Notes under the pieces: model-generated
What the model was told of the DNA's origin: nothing
Database searches by the model: none
What the model saw: the letters and a program-made list of their open reading frames with translations, nothing else
Source of the DNA: Candidatus Kuenenia stuttgartensis
Lineage (GTDB): Bacteria; Bacteroidota; Bacteroidia; Chitinophagales; Chitinophagaceae
Length of the DNA: 12,197 bases
Direction: 5' to 3'
NCBI GenBank assembly: GCA_943330835.2
Contig: CALQJH020000022.1
Span: 1 to 12,197, forward strand
Made by a program: the position numbers and the translations under genes
Shown: positions 1-7,363 of the stretch, one piece after another
Numbering within the stretch: position 1 is the first letter of the stretch
Layout of the letters: each line of letters opens with the position of its first letter

Positions 1-1055
1 GGTAAAACATTTACACAAATTCCAAAAGTGCCATTATTGTCATTTCCATATTCCCAAAATCTTATCCATATAGTATCTCCAGGAGTTAACCCATTGAGTT
101 GAATTTTTGGCATTAATCCATTAACACTGGCATCATCATCACAGGCTAACAAATTCAAAGCCCCGCAATTTCCTCCAGAATAAATTGCCATGCCACCATC
201 TCTTATTACTCCTGATTGTGTATCAAAATTCAATGATCCTGAAGCAGGAACAAACGTATAAAACCAAACATCCCCTCCTATATAGTTAGCACATCCCGGT
301 GCGACTATCCCTTGAGAAGCAGTTGCTCCTATATTTGAAAAAGTCTGAAAGTTACATACAGTATCACTGGAAATATAGATTGCATTGCAAGGATCATCGT
401 TAATTGGAGCAGCTATTACTGTTCCACACAAATAAATCGGACTTAAGCTGTTTCTAGGATTTGGTGATGCTATTGAGAAATCTGCAAAATTATTATTTGT
501 ATCATCGCAACCATTATTATTTCGAAATGCGGCTTTTGAAACACCTAAAGTATCCGTTGGTGCTGTTTCAGAACATACCGTTGCTGTTCCATATCCTACT
601 AAGTCAATTATATTACTTGTTGTAGGACATCCACTTAATGTTACTGTATCGCTAACCAAAGCTATTCTTGCATTTGCGCCAGACATAGATATGGTTGGGG
701 ATGATACATAATCAGGAGTTGGCAATGCTACTCCATTTGTAATACCCGCGGCACTCATTTGTATCAAATAATATCCTCCTGCTGGTATTGTAACCGTTGG
801 AATTTTTGACTTCCCTGACCATGTCCCTGTAGCTGAAGGTGATGCGTACTGAATTGAGTAACCATTAAGAGTTACTGCAACATTTGACTTATTATGTAAT
901 TCAACATAATCTGCGTTGTAAAGAGCACCAGGATTTCCACCAGCGCCATATATTTGACTAATAACAATACTAGTGCTTGCCACTGATGGTTTTTTCGCAA
1001 AAACACTCGTGCACACAAACACCAATACAGCAACAATAGAAATGATTTTTTTCAT
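1..1055 (-). CDS. Secreted lamin-tail-domain protein with PPC-like domain, 3' end missing
   Basis: The reading frame is open from an ATG at 1053-1055 to the window edge, giving 351 full codons and no stop, so the C-terminus lies outside. Residues 1-20 form a signal peptide (MKK, hydrophobic stretch, then SVFA before KK). Residues 28-205 look like a lamin tail domain (LTD): VISQIYGAGGNPGA, DYVELHN, LNGYSIQYAS, GTWSG, PAGGYYLIQ, IDLVGYG and a closing NPRNS. Residues 218-351 (NDDPCNAI, GGDVWFYTFVP, GGMAIYSGGNCG, LACDDD, IRFWEYGNDNNGTFGICV) resemble the PPC-like beta-sandwich modules of Bacteroidota secreted proteins. In this phylum such LTD proteins often end in a T9SS sorting domain, but that end cannot be seen here. 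The LTD is usually a surface or binding module; no catalytic residues are visible, although LTDs also occur beside extracellular nucleases and phosphatases. A 216-base gap separates the start from the gene upstream, which suggests its own promoter. The domain calls come from recognised motifs and were not checked by a search. Confidence 0.88.
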   Translation of the reverse strand, partial: MKKIISIVAVLVFVCTSVFAKKPSVASTSIVISQIYGAGGNPGALYNADYVELHNKSNVAVTLNGYSIQYASPSATGTWSGKSKIPTVTIPAGGYYLIQMSAAGITNGVALPTPDYVSSPTISMSGANARIALVSDTVTLSGCPTTSNIIDLVGYGTATVCSETAPTDTLGVSKAAFRNNNGCDDTNNNFADFSIASPNPRNSLSPIYLCGTVIAAPINDDPCNAIYISSDTVCNFQTFSNIGATASQGIVAPGCANYIGGDVWFYTFVPASGSLNFDTQSGVIRDGGMAIYSGGNCGALNLLACDDDASVNGLMPKIQLNGLTPGDTIWIRFWEYGNDNNGTFGICVNVL

Positions 1056-1271
1056 TTTCAGGTTTTTTGATTTAAAAGTCCACTCAAATAGAGTAGTGAA
1101 ATTTGATTCTCAGAGGAAGAGTATTGGGCTTTAACAAGGATTAGACTAGGGATAAAAGTAAAACTAATTAGTTAAATTATTAAATTAATATGAATATTTT
1201 TTAAAGTTAATTACTATCCCTGATTTCCAAAAAAAACTACTCATTAAAAGCGATTTATAGTAAACAATTAA

Positions 1272-4200
1272 TTACAATACGAAGCCAACTACTATTTTTG
1301 TATCTTTCGGACAATATATTTCCACATGATAATGGCCTTTTGTACAATTGGCCTTTAGTTTAATTGGATAGATTGTCGCATGATTTCCTTTATGATTTAC
1401 GATGCTGGAATGTACAAGCTGTCCAATCGCATTGGTAATTTTTATTTGGTATACACCAGCAACTACATTGGTCATTTTTATATTTACCATCCTATCTTCT
1501 TCAATTGGATTAGGAGAAATAGTAATTGAGGAATGGTCTTGTAGTTTCACTTTTACTACACTACTATATTTATTTGCACCTGAGAAATCGATACGCTTAA
1601 TTCTGTAAAAATTATCCCCCATCAAAGGTTCATCATCCAGCCATCGGTAGGTTGATGTTCCATCCATTGGCATTGTACCAATAGCATCAAAATGAATACC
1701 ATCAGCAGCGCGTTCAATAATATATGCTCTCGTATCTATTTCATTATTCACTTCCCATTTCACTACAACATTATCATCCAGAGAAAGCGCACTAATTTTT
1801 ATAAAATTTAAAGGCACTACCCTCATTGTTTTAAAAATTAATCGAAATCTTTCAGCGTTGTAAGATCCCGGGAGATTCACAATGGAGAAATCTACCGTAG
1901 TGGTGTCAGACAAACTAATCGGCGTTTGTGCGTGCAGGTAAGTATCTTCCAGATAGGCTTCTAATCCGCTATCATTTAAAAAATCTGGAGTTAAACAAAA
2001 GCGATAATGCGCTGCTTTCATTTGAGCTAAATTATAGAAAAGTGTATCCGAATTATCAGGCAAAGTGCTTCTTTCTATGGCGAGTAAAGTATCGTTCTTT
2101 TTAATAGCTATATTTTCTGCTACATTTCCAAATTTAACTATATCATTCTTATCAATATGTTCAGCAAACGAACTATCAAATAAATGCAACACGCCATCAA
2201 TTAAGGAGGTATTATTATTTTGAATGCTGTAAATATTAACACGAAGCGATCGGGTATGTGAGGGAGGCCTTGAACACAAATTACTTCCGTTAACCTTATT
2301 ACTTTCTTTGAAAGCCAAAGCGCCAACCCCACTATTTGTATGAACAATAAACCCTTGTCCGGATTGTACATTGTAGTTTCCTGATGTATAACTTCCTCCA
2401 CCAGGAGCAATAGACACGTCCCCATTAGCATCTACAGTTACACTCTGGTAAGCACCATAACCATTTGCACCACCCAAAGCAGGATCCCAGAAATAATAAG
2501 CATTATCCAGATTAGTGGCATTAAGATTTGACAAAGAAATGGCGGAAGCATATGGATTACCAACACCAACAAACTGGCCGCCAGCAGTACCCAAATTATT
2601 AAGTAAAAAATCTCCTGTATGTAACCCGTCTTTTTCTCTGAGTATTGTAGCGGTAGGTGCTTGCAAATAACTAGTTACAGAACGATCTCCTCTAATGAAC
2701 GCCATGTAGGCTTCGCCGTTAATAAAATGCTGATTCGTATTGGCAATCCCATCCCATGAATTTGTTGTAGGATTGAAAGTTTTTACTGAAGGTCCACCAT
2801 TACTCAACGTATCAAAACCATCTGCTAACCAGCTTGGTCGATTACTGGTAATTTGAATGCCGTAACTGTTCACTGGATTATTATTAACTGCCCCTCCTTC
2901 CATCCAGGATTGATTAATGGTTTGAGCCAAGTGCTTGGTTGGCATTGACAATAATCTCCAGGCCTTCTTATTTGAAATATATCTTTCTACTGTTACCTGT
3001 CCAACAATATCATTACCTGTTGATGTATTGTTGTTGGTCAAATCAGCAACGCTAGCAGTCAAAGTATCTGAAGATTTTAGCGTTAAAAAATTATTGGTAT
3101 TGAAAACACTGTTATTACCAGGGAAAGAAATTTTACCAAGTAAATTCAATGTGTCAGCCAAGGAAACAGCTGCATTATTTATAATTAGATTTCGCAATAA
3201 ATTACCATTAAAAAAATGGGAAGGAATAGCTTGCGGAGCAGCACCAGATAATTCAATTGTGCCATCTTTTGCTTCTATACTACCGGTATTGAATAGTGTT
3301 CCAAAAACTTTAAGTTTCCCGTAAGCAGCTATGGTTAATTCTCCCCCACTATTCACGGCTAAATTTCTGCAAACAGAAGAGTCGTTAATTGAAGTAGTCA
3401 ATAACGGATAATAAGTTTTTCCTGAAGGAATAGTCACATCTGTAGCTGATGAAGGAATAGTACCACACCAGTTTACAGGATCATTCCAGTTGTTATTTAC
3501 ACCACTCCATTGCCCAAATCCTCCACCATCTGTATCAAATTCATCTGCACCAATATCTGGTGGATTTTGTCTTGACTGACCATCGATATCATTTTCAAAT
3601 GCAGCACCCAAACTAACGCCGGTTCCATTTAATAAACAATTAGTATGAGTATTCAAATGCAAAGAATCCGTAAAATCTATTGCTTTAACAAATGATGGAT
3701 CATACGTGCAAATTGAATTTGTTTCTTTATCAGCATTCCATGGGGCAATTAATGTATTGTAGGTTATTCCATTATTGATAAAGAGATAGCTGCTTCCAGA
3801 GGAAGAATCTGCATAAAATAAATTATTACTTGAATTGATATCGTAAGTTGTATTATCACTTGATTTTCTTAATGCAGTAACCATTCCTCCAGATTGCGGT
3901 TTGCATTTATTAACAAGAATATTATTTTTCAAAGAAAAGGCAACTCCTGGAGTAGAAGATGTTACAGAAACTGCACTCGACCCAAAACCAACAGCGCCCG
4001 TACCTGATAATCTGATCGTATTAAAATACAAATTGTTTGTACAAGGCAAAGATTCAACCATCTCAACACCCTTTATAGCATCACCTGAAGAAAGCAAACG
4101 ACTTGAAGCTCCATCATATGCTGCTGCCAGATCCATGTTGATCATATTATTTGAAATATTGATTATAGCATTATTACTTGCGCTTAACAATGATATTCCC

Positions 4201-6857
4201 TTTGCGCAGGCAAATACATTAGATGAACCAAAAGGAATCAAATGAGCAATTTTGTTTCTGTATATATTAACAGTACTTCCCCCGCCAGCATTACACAATG
4301 CCATAATTGTAGCATTATATAAAGGAGTAGCATCGCCATTATCTCTTACATAAAAAGTATCTAAAGTATTATTGAAAATATCTTTGGTGTTGCTTTCCTG
4401 TCCATCACTTTCTATTCCATAAATGTAATGGCTACCCGAAGCACCGCTTGATGCGGAAATAAACAATCCACTAATTTTATTACTATCGATAATTTCGTTT
4501 GGCGTTTCTCCTGATGGCAAAGTAGCATAACAACCTCTCAACGTAGCATTATTACCTGCATTAATATTTTGAACAGATATTTTTCTTACCAAATTTCCTT
4601 TCAAACTCACTGTAGATGAGCTATTAGCGCCCGACATTCTCATTGCATTTACAAATACGTCCGAGGCATTGGTTGAACTTATTAATGCAGTATCGTTTTC
4701 AATTACATTATTTTTAACAACGAGGTTACCAGAAACATTATTTGCTGTTTTATAACAAATCCAATTGAGTTCATTGCCATCGGAAATCATTTTACTATTA
4801 TTGGTAACCTTATTGCCAATAAAATCGAGCCCACCAAATGCCGTTGCATTATTTTGAATACCTGTAAAATTACCAACAGATAAAATTTGATTGGAATCAA
4901 TAACATTATTTATGAGATTGATTTTACCAGACGAGTTGGTGTTGGTGTAATTTAAAATACCGACCCAATCTCCTGATCCATTTATCGCAGATTTCTTGAT
5001 CGTGTTAGAATTGATATTTACAGATGCTGCTTCATTGGTATTATTAACAATACAATTTACAGATCCTGTGCCGGCAGTAGTTGCAATAGATGCTGGAATG
5101 GATACAGATAAATTATTGCCATAAATAAATACACCATAACTAGTGGTATCGAGCTGCTGGTTATCGATTCCATAATAATGGCTATTCGCGCCTCCGGTTA
5201 TATTTATATTATTATAGTCAATATAATTGCTTGTTTGCCCAATAGATTCAATACCATATTGCGAGTAGGTATGATTTACAGCGCTATTATCAAAATGATT
5301 ATTGATGGCATTGTATTGGACAAGAGGATAGAATTGATTTTTTAAATAAATGCCATAAGAAGGAACAGACGCATTAACACCACCACCAAAATTTATAATT
5401 TTATTTCCTATTGAATTAAATAGCCTTTTGTCGTCCCCAATAACATTGTGTATATCGGCTCTATAATCAACTACATTAAATCTGGTTTTAGCAGGATATC
5501 CAATTAATGCGATACCTGTGTTGCAATTTTGAATGGTATTGGCATAAAATTTATTGTAAGAGTTCGTACCACTTGAACTGGCCGGAGTAATTGGATTGTC
5601 ATTCACATTTGTTGCAGTATCATTTACAACCACAATGCCAACAGAACCATCAAAGAAAGAAGCTGCTCCAGGTTCTACATTATTTCTGTTTAAAGTAATC
5701 GTACAATTTCTAATCGTATCATTTTGCGCACCATCATTTGGATTAGCTTTAAATAACCCAAAGCCATACTCCATCATTGCAATATTACTTACCGTATTGG
5801 TATCTATTAAATCAATCCCATCAATAGTAACGTTGTCTACCCCACGAAGGCTCCAGATACCATCAGGATATGCACTGGAAGATGTGTTTTGACCTGGCCA
5901 TGCTCTTAATAAAGGATTATTACCTGCACCTGTTTTTATGAATTTAATCCGGTAATTATTTAAGTTAGGATTTGTGGCGCTATCTAGTTTTGGATTACCC
6001 AAAGCAAAGCCTTCATTACAAACTGTTTCTTGATGATTAGCGGCAACTTCAAAAATTACATTTGAACTTATAGAGCGATTATTAAGATCATTAATAGCAG
6101 AATAAAAAGTTTGGTAATTAGTACATGAAGAAGGCAAATCGCTGTTTATGGTATAGGTTCCATGAAGTGGTCCGTTATCAAACCTAATCACCATGATATC
6201 TGAAGCTTCAACGCAAGGGCCATTGGGATCATAAGATGTAATTTTTACTTTGATATAGCCATTTTGAATATCAATGGGATAAATTTGAATTTCAGCATTT
6301 AACAAAGACGGATCTGAACTTCCAAAATAATCATTGACATAATTATCATCCACCACTTCCCAAATTGTTCCAATACTCGGATCGTTAATGGAAGCATTTA
6401 ACTGAAATAATCCTCCTGAATAGGAACAGATTGCAGTATCTCTTCCGGCACTTAATAGAATTGGAGTTGCACATCCTGGCTGATAAAAAGTTACAGAAAT
6501 CGTATTATCCTCATTAACATTTAAAAATAAATAATTGTATTGGCTTAAATCGTGGGCTAAAGCAATGTAAGTGCCATTTACGATCAGTGAGTCAATCAAG
6601 TAATTGCTATTGGCTAAAATATCAAAAGAAAAGTCAGTTCCAGCAACAACATTAATCTCACCTTCAGGTGTTATTATTCCATTAGCTCCGGCTATTGAAT
6701 GAATACTATAAGTGATTTCAAGAGCTTTGGCAGTATTATTATGAACAGCTGGTATGTTTTTTGAAGAAAAAACTGAAGTGTTTGCTTTTGTGCAGATTGA
6801 TAAAAAAAACAAATCTAAAAAAACTATGAATCTAAAAAGAAGAAATATATGTTTCAT
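1272..6857 (-). CDS. Giant secreted T9SS cargo protein with right-handed beta-helix
   Basis: This 1861-residue protein starts at an ATG (6855-6857) and ends with TAA. Residues 1-25 are a signal peptide. Residues 48-125 resemble a divergent InlB B-repeat (IAGANGIITPEGEINV to NTISVTF). Residues 127-227 look Ig/PKD-like (AGRDTAIC). A beta-helix runs from about 231 (LHGTYTI, then YSAINDLNNR) to the closing DIGADEF at 1101-1107, with many asparagine-rich turns. W1117 to W1130 carries the common Bacteroidota 'WSG...NWNDPVNW' motif. Near 1285-1320, VTVERYI and AWRLLSMP are also common in this phylum. Residues 1681-1776 are FN3-like (VVKWEVNNEID, YIIERAADG, NFYRIKRID). Residues 1777-1861 (ISPNP, GVYQIKITNAIGQLV, GHYHVEI) are a somewhat diverged T9SS type A sorting domain. 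Export would therefore be by Sec, then T9SS, to the surface or medium. An adhesin or polysaccharide-binding role is possible, but pectate-lyase-like catalytic residues cannot be identified by eye, so no enzyme activity is assigned. No convincing terminator follows the stop. Confidence 0.93.
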   Translation of the reverse strand: MKHIFLLFRFIVFLDLFFLSICTKANTSVFSSKNIPAVHNNTAKALEITYSIHSIAGANGIITPEGEINVVAGTDFSFDILANSNYLIDSLIVNGTYIALAHDLSQYNYLFLNVNEDNTISVTFYQPGCATPILLSAGRDTAICSYSGGLFQLNASINDPSIGTIWEVVDDNYVNDYFGSSDPSLLNAEIQIYPIDIQNGYIKVKITSYDPNGPCVEASDIMVIRFDNGPLHGTYTINSDLPSSCTNYQTFYSAINDLNNRSISSNVIFEVAANHQETVCNEGFALGNPKLDSATNPNLNNYRIKFIKTGAGNNPLLRAWPGQNTSSSAYPDGIWSLRGVDNVTIDGIDLIDTNTVSNIAMMEYGFGLFKANPNDGAQNDTIRNCTITLNRNNVEPGAASFFDGSVGIVVVNDTATNVNDNPITPASSSGTNSYNKFYANTIQNCNTGIALIGYPAKTRFNVVDYRADIHNVIGDDKRLFNSIGNKIINFGGGVNASVPSYGIYLKNQFYPLVQYNAINNHFDNSAVNHTYSQYGIESIGQTSNYIDYNNINITGGANSHYYGIDNQQLDTTSYGVFIYGNNLSVSIPASIATTAGTGSVNCIVNNTNEAASVNINSNTIKKSAINGSGDWVGILNYTNTNSSGKINLINNVIDSNQILSVGNFTGIQNNATAFGGLDFIGNKVTNNSKMISDGNELNWICYKTANNVSGNLVVKNNVIENDTALISSTNASDVFVNAMRMSGANSSSTVSLKGNLVRKISVQNINAGNNATLRGCYATLPSGETPNEIIDSNKISGLFISASSGASGSHYIYGIESDGQESNTKDIFNNTLDTFYVRDNGDATPLYNATIMALCNAGGGSTVNIYRNKIAHLIPFGSSNVFACAKGISLLSASNNAIINISNNMINMDLAAAYDGASSRLLSSGDAIKGVEMVESLPCTNNLYFNTIRLSGTGAVGFGSSAVSVTSSTPGVAFSLKNNILVNKCKPQSGGMVTALRKSSDNTTYDINSSNNLFYADSSSGSSYLFINNGITYNTLIAPWNADKETNSICTYDPSFVKAIDFTDSLHLNTHTNCLLNGTGVSLGAAFENDIDGQSRQNPPDIGADEFDTDGGGFGQWSGVNNNWNDPVNWCGTIPSSATDVTIPSGKTYYPLLTTSINDSSVCRNLAVNSGGELTIAAYGKLKVFGTLFNTGSIEAKDGTIELSGAAPQAIPSHFFNGNLLRNLIINNAAVSLADTLNLLGKISFPGNNSVFNTNNFLTLKSSDTLTASVADLTNNNTSTGNDIVGQVTVERYISNKKAWRLLSMPTKHLAQTINQSWMEGGAVNNNPVNSYGIQITSNRPSWLADGFDTLSNGGPSVKTFNPTTNSWDGIANTNQHFINGEAYMAFIRGDRSVTSYLQAPTATILREKDGLHTGDFLLNNLGTAGGQFVGVGNPYASAISLSNLNATNLDNAYYFWDPALGGANGYGAYQSVTVDANGDVSIAPGGGSYTSGNYNVQSGQGFIVHTNSGVGALAFKESNKVNGSNLCSRPPSHTRSLRVNIYSIQNNNTSLIDGVLHLFDSSFAEHIDKNDIVKFGNVAENIAIKKNDTLLAIERSTLPDNSDTLFYNLAQMKAAHYRFCLTPDFLNDSGLEAYLEDTYLHAQTPISLSDTTTVDFSIVNLPGSYNAERFRLIFKTMRVVPLNFIKISALSLDDNVVVKWEVNNEIDTRAYIIERAADGIHFDAIGTMPMDGTSTYRWLDDEPLMGDNFYRIKRIDFSGANKYSSVVKVKLQDHSSITISPNPIEEDRMVNIKMTNVVAGVYQIKITNAIGQLVHSSIVNHKGNHATIYPIKLKANCTKGHYHVEIYCPKDTKIVVGFVL
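3816..5714 (-). repeat. Periodic asparagine-rich beta-helix coil motif
   Basis: This part of the giant protein (residues about 382-1014) carries a recurring short motif: two or three alternating hydrophobic residues, one or two Asn, then a hydrophobic residue. Examples are VNINSNTI (613), INLINNVI (646), LDFIGNKV (677), LVVKNNVI (712), VSLKGNLV (750), IIDSNKI (789), DIFNNTL (826), VNIYRNKI (863), INISNNMI (899), NLYFNTI (942) and FSLKNNI (974). Neighbouring copies are 31-43 residues apart. Less regular earlier copies occur at about 382, 437, 481, 513, 546 and 576. This is the expected signature of stacked coils in a right-handed parallel beta-helix with an asparagine ladder. The copies are diverged at the DNA level. 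Confidence 0.6.
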
Positions 6858-6909
6858 AGATTTCGAAAAATAATAACCTTCAGTACTTCAGATTATAATT
6901 AATAATAGA

Positions 6910-6917
6910 TAAAGGTA
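6910..6917 (-). promoter_or_regulatory. Possible -7 box upstream of the giant T9SS gene
   Basis: On the minus strand this reads TACCTTTA, seven of eight matches to the Bacteroidota -7 consensus TAnnTTTG counting the two free positions. A TTT lies 20 bases upstream (6938-6940), where the -33 TTG would be expected. The box would give a leader of roughly 45 bases. A short inverted repeat, TATAGA/TCTATA at 6916-6934, sits between the two elements. The region is extremely AT-rich, so a chance match is quite possible. Confidence 0.3.
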
Positions 6918-7218
6918 TAGACATATTATCTATATAAAAAAATTAAAATAAAATATTTTTTTATTTCGCAGTTATGGGTTGAACACAGCATGAATTAAAA
7001 ATAAAATTACCGGAATTTCAAAACAGCTAATTTACAAATCAACTAAGACGTTCACGAGAAGTTCGCAAGGGAGCAAAGTTTATACCCTCTCCCCCATTCC
7101 TATTCAGCCCTTGACTAAATAAAAAAAAGCAAACTCCACTTGTCAATTGGCTTGGTATATTTTTTTTGTTCGTTTGGCTGAATTTCAAGCTTATCTATTT
7201 GCTAATACAAAACTTTAC

Positions 7219-7239
7219 AACCCTTTACAACAAAGGGTT
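7219..7239 (-). terminator. Distal 3' hairpin behind the receptor gene
   Basis: The arms AACCCTTT and AAAGGGTT pair perfectly (8 bp) around a 5-base loop. On the minus strand the stem is followed by GTAAAGTTTTGTA, a loose T-rich tail. It begins 125 bases beyond the receptor stop, after a first hairpin. Its core and flanks (CCTCTTAAACCC on the 5' side, AAGGGTT then TAAA and a T-rich stretch on the 3' side) resemble the hairpin at 9710-9731. It may be a back-up terminator, an RNA 3'-end stabiliser or a copy of a dispersed repeat. Confidence 0.45.
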
Positions 7240-7323
7240 TAAGAGGTTTTTAGCAATGTAATACCCGAATAAAATTAAATAGAGGGTGCTTTTGTGGTGG
7301 ACTAATTAAAAATACATAATTGA

Positions 7324-7343
7324 TTGTTAGCTAGTACTAACAA
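7324..7343 (-). terminator. Proximal terminator-like hairpin of the receptor gene
   Basis: TTGTTAG and CTAACAA form a perfect 7-bp stem with a 6-base loop, starting 20 bases after the TAA stop of the TonB-dependent receptor. On the minus strand a run of five T follows about 9 bases beyond the stem. On the plus strand ATTTTTC follows the stem directly, so the hairpin could work in both directions. The stem is AT-rich and only moderately stable. Confidence 0.45.
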
Positions 7344-7363
7344 ATTTTTCAATTATTTCTTAA

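Larger units (their letters stand above)
6858..7363. other. 506-base intergenic region without a gene
   Basis: This gap lies between the receptor stop codon and the start of the giant T9SS gene. Every start codon I followed on either strand runs into a stop within about 20 codons, and no tRNA-like cloverleaf was seen. It holds a hairpin 20 bases after the receptor stop (7324-7343), a second hairpin (7219-7239) and a weak promoter-like box (6910-6917). A small direct repeat, CTTCAG at 6878-6883 and again at 6886-6891, lies in the presumed leader of the giant gene. The stretch 7000-7200 shows nothing I can name. Confidence 0.7.

Noticed and set aside
1085..1092. TCTATTTG on the minus strand as a -7 promoter box of the LTD gene
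   Set aside because: It lacks the A at the second position and has no -33 TTG at the right distance; only its position, 29 bases before the ATG, favours it.
1229..1261. Possible terminator of the giant T9SS gene: a short stem followed by eight T on the minus strand
   Set aside because: The stem has only five pairs including a G-U, with a 16-base loop, so it is too weak to call despite the good T-run.
2935..3324. Plus-strand open frames inside the giant gene (also at 1402, 3901 and 5596) and inside the receptor and Ig-repeat genes
   Set aside because: They are antisense shadows of convincing coding sequence, with no recognisable domains and no promoters.
6916..6934. TATAGA/TCTATA inverted repeat as an operator
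   Set aside because: Six bases of pure AT-type palindrome in very AT-rich DNA are expected by chance, and no regulator is nearby.
7000..7140. Search for a tRNA or small RNA gene in the 506-base gap
   Set aside because: No cloverleaf, CCA end or anticodon-arm pattern could be drawn, and no compact stable fold other than the two listed hairpins was seen.
7213..7231. Short direct repeat (CTTTACAAC twice, 10 bases apart) as an iteron or binding site
   Set aside because: There are only two copies, and the second overlaps the stem of the distal hairpin, so it is not independent evidence.
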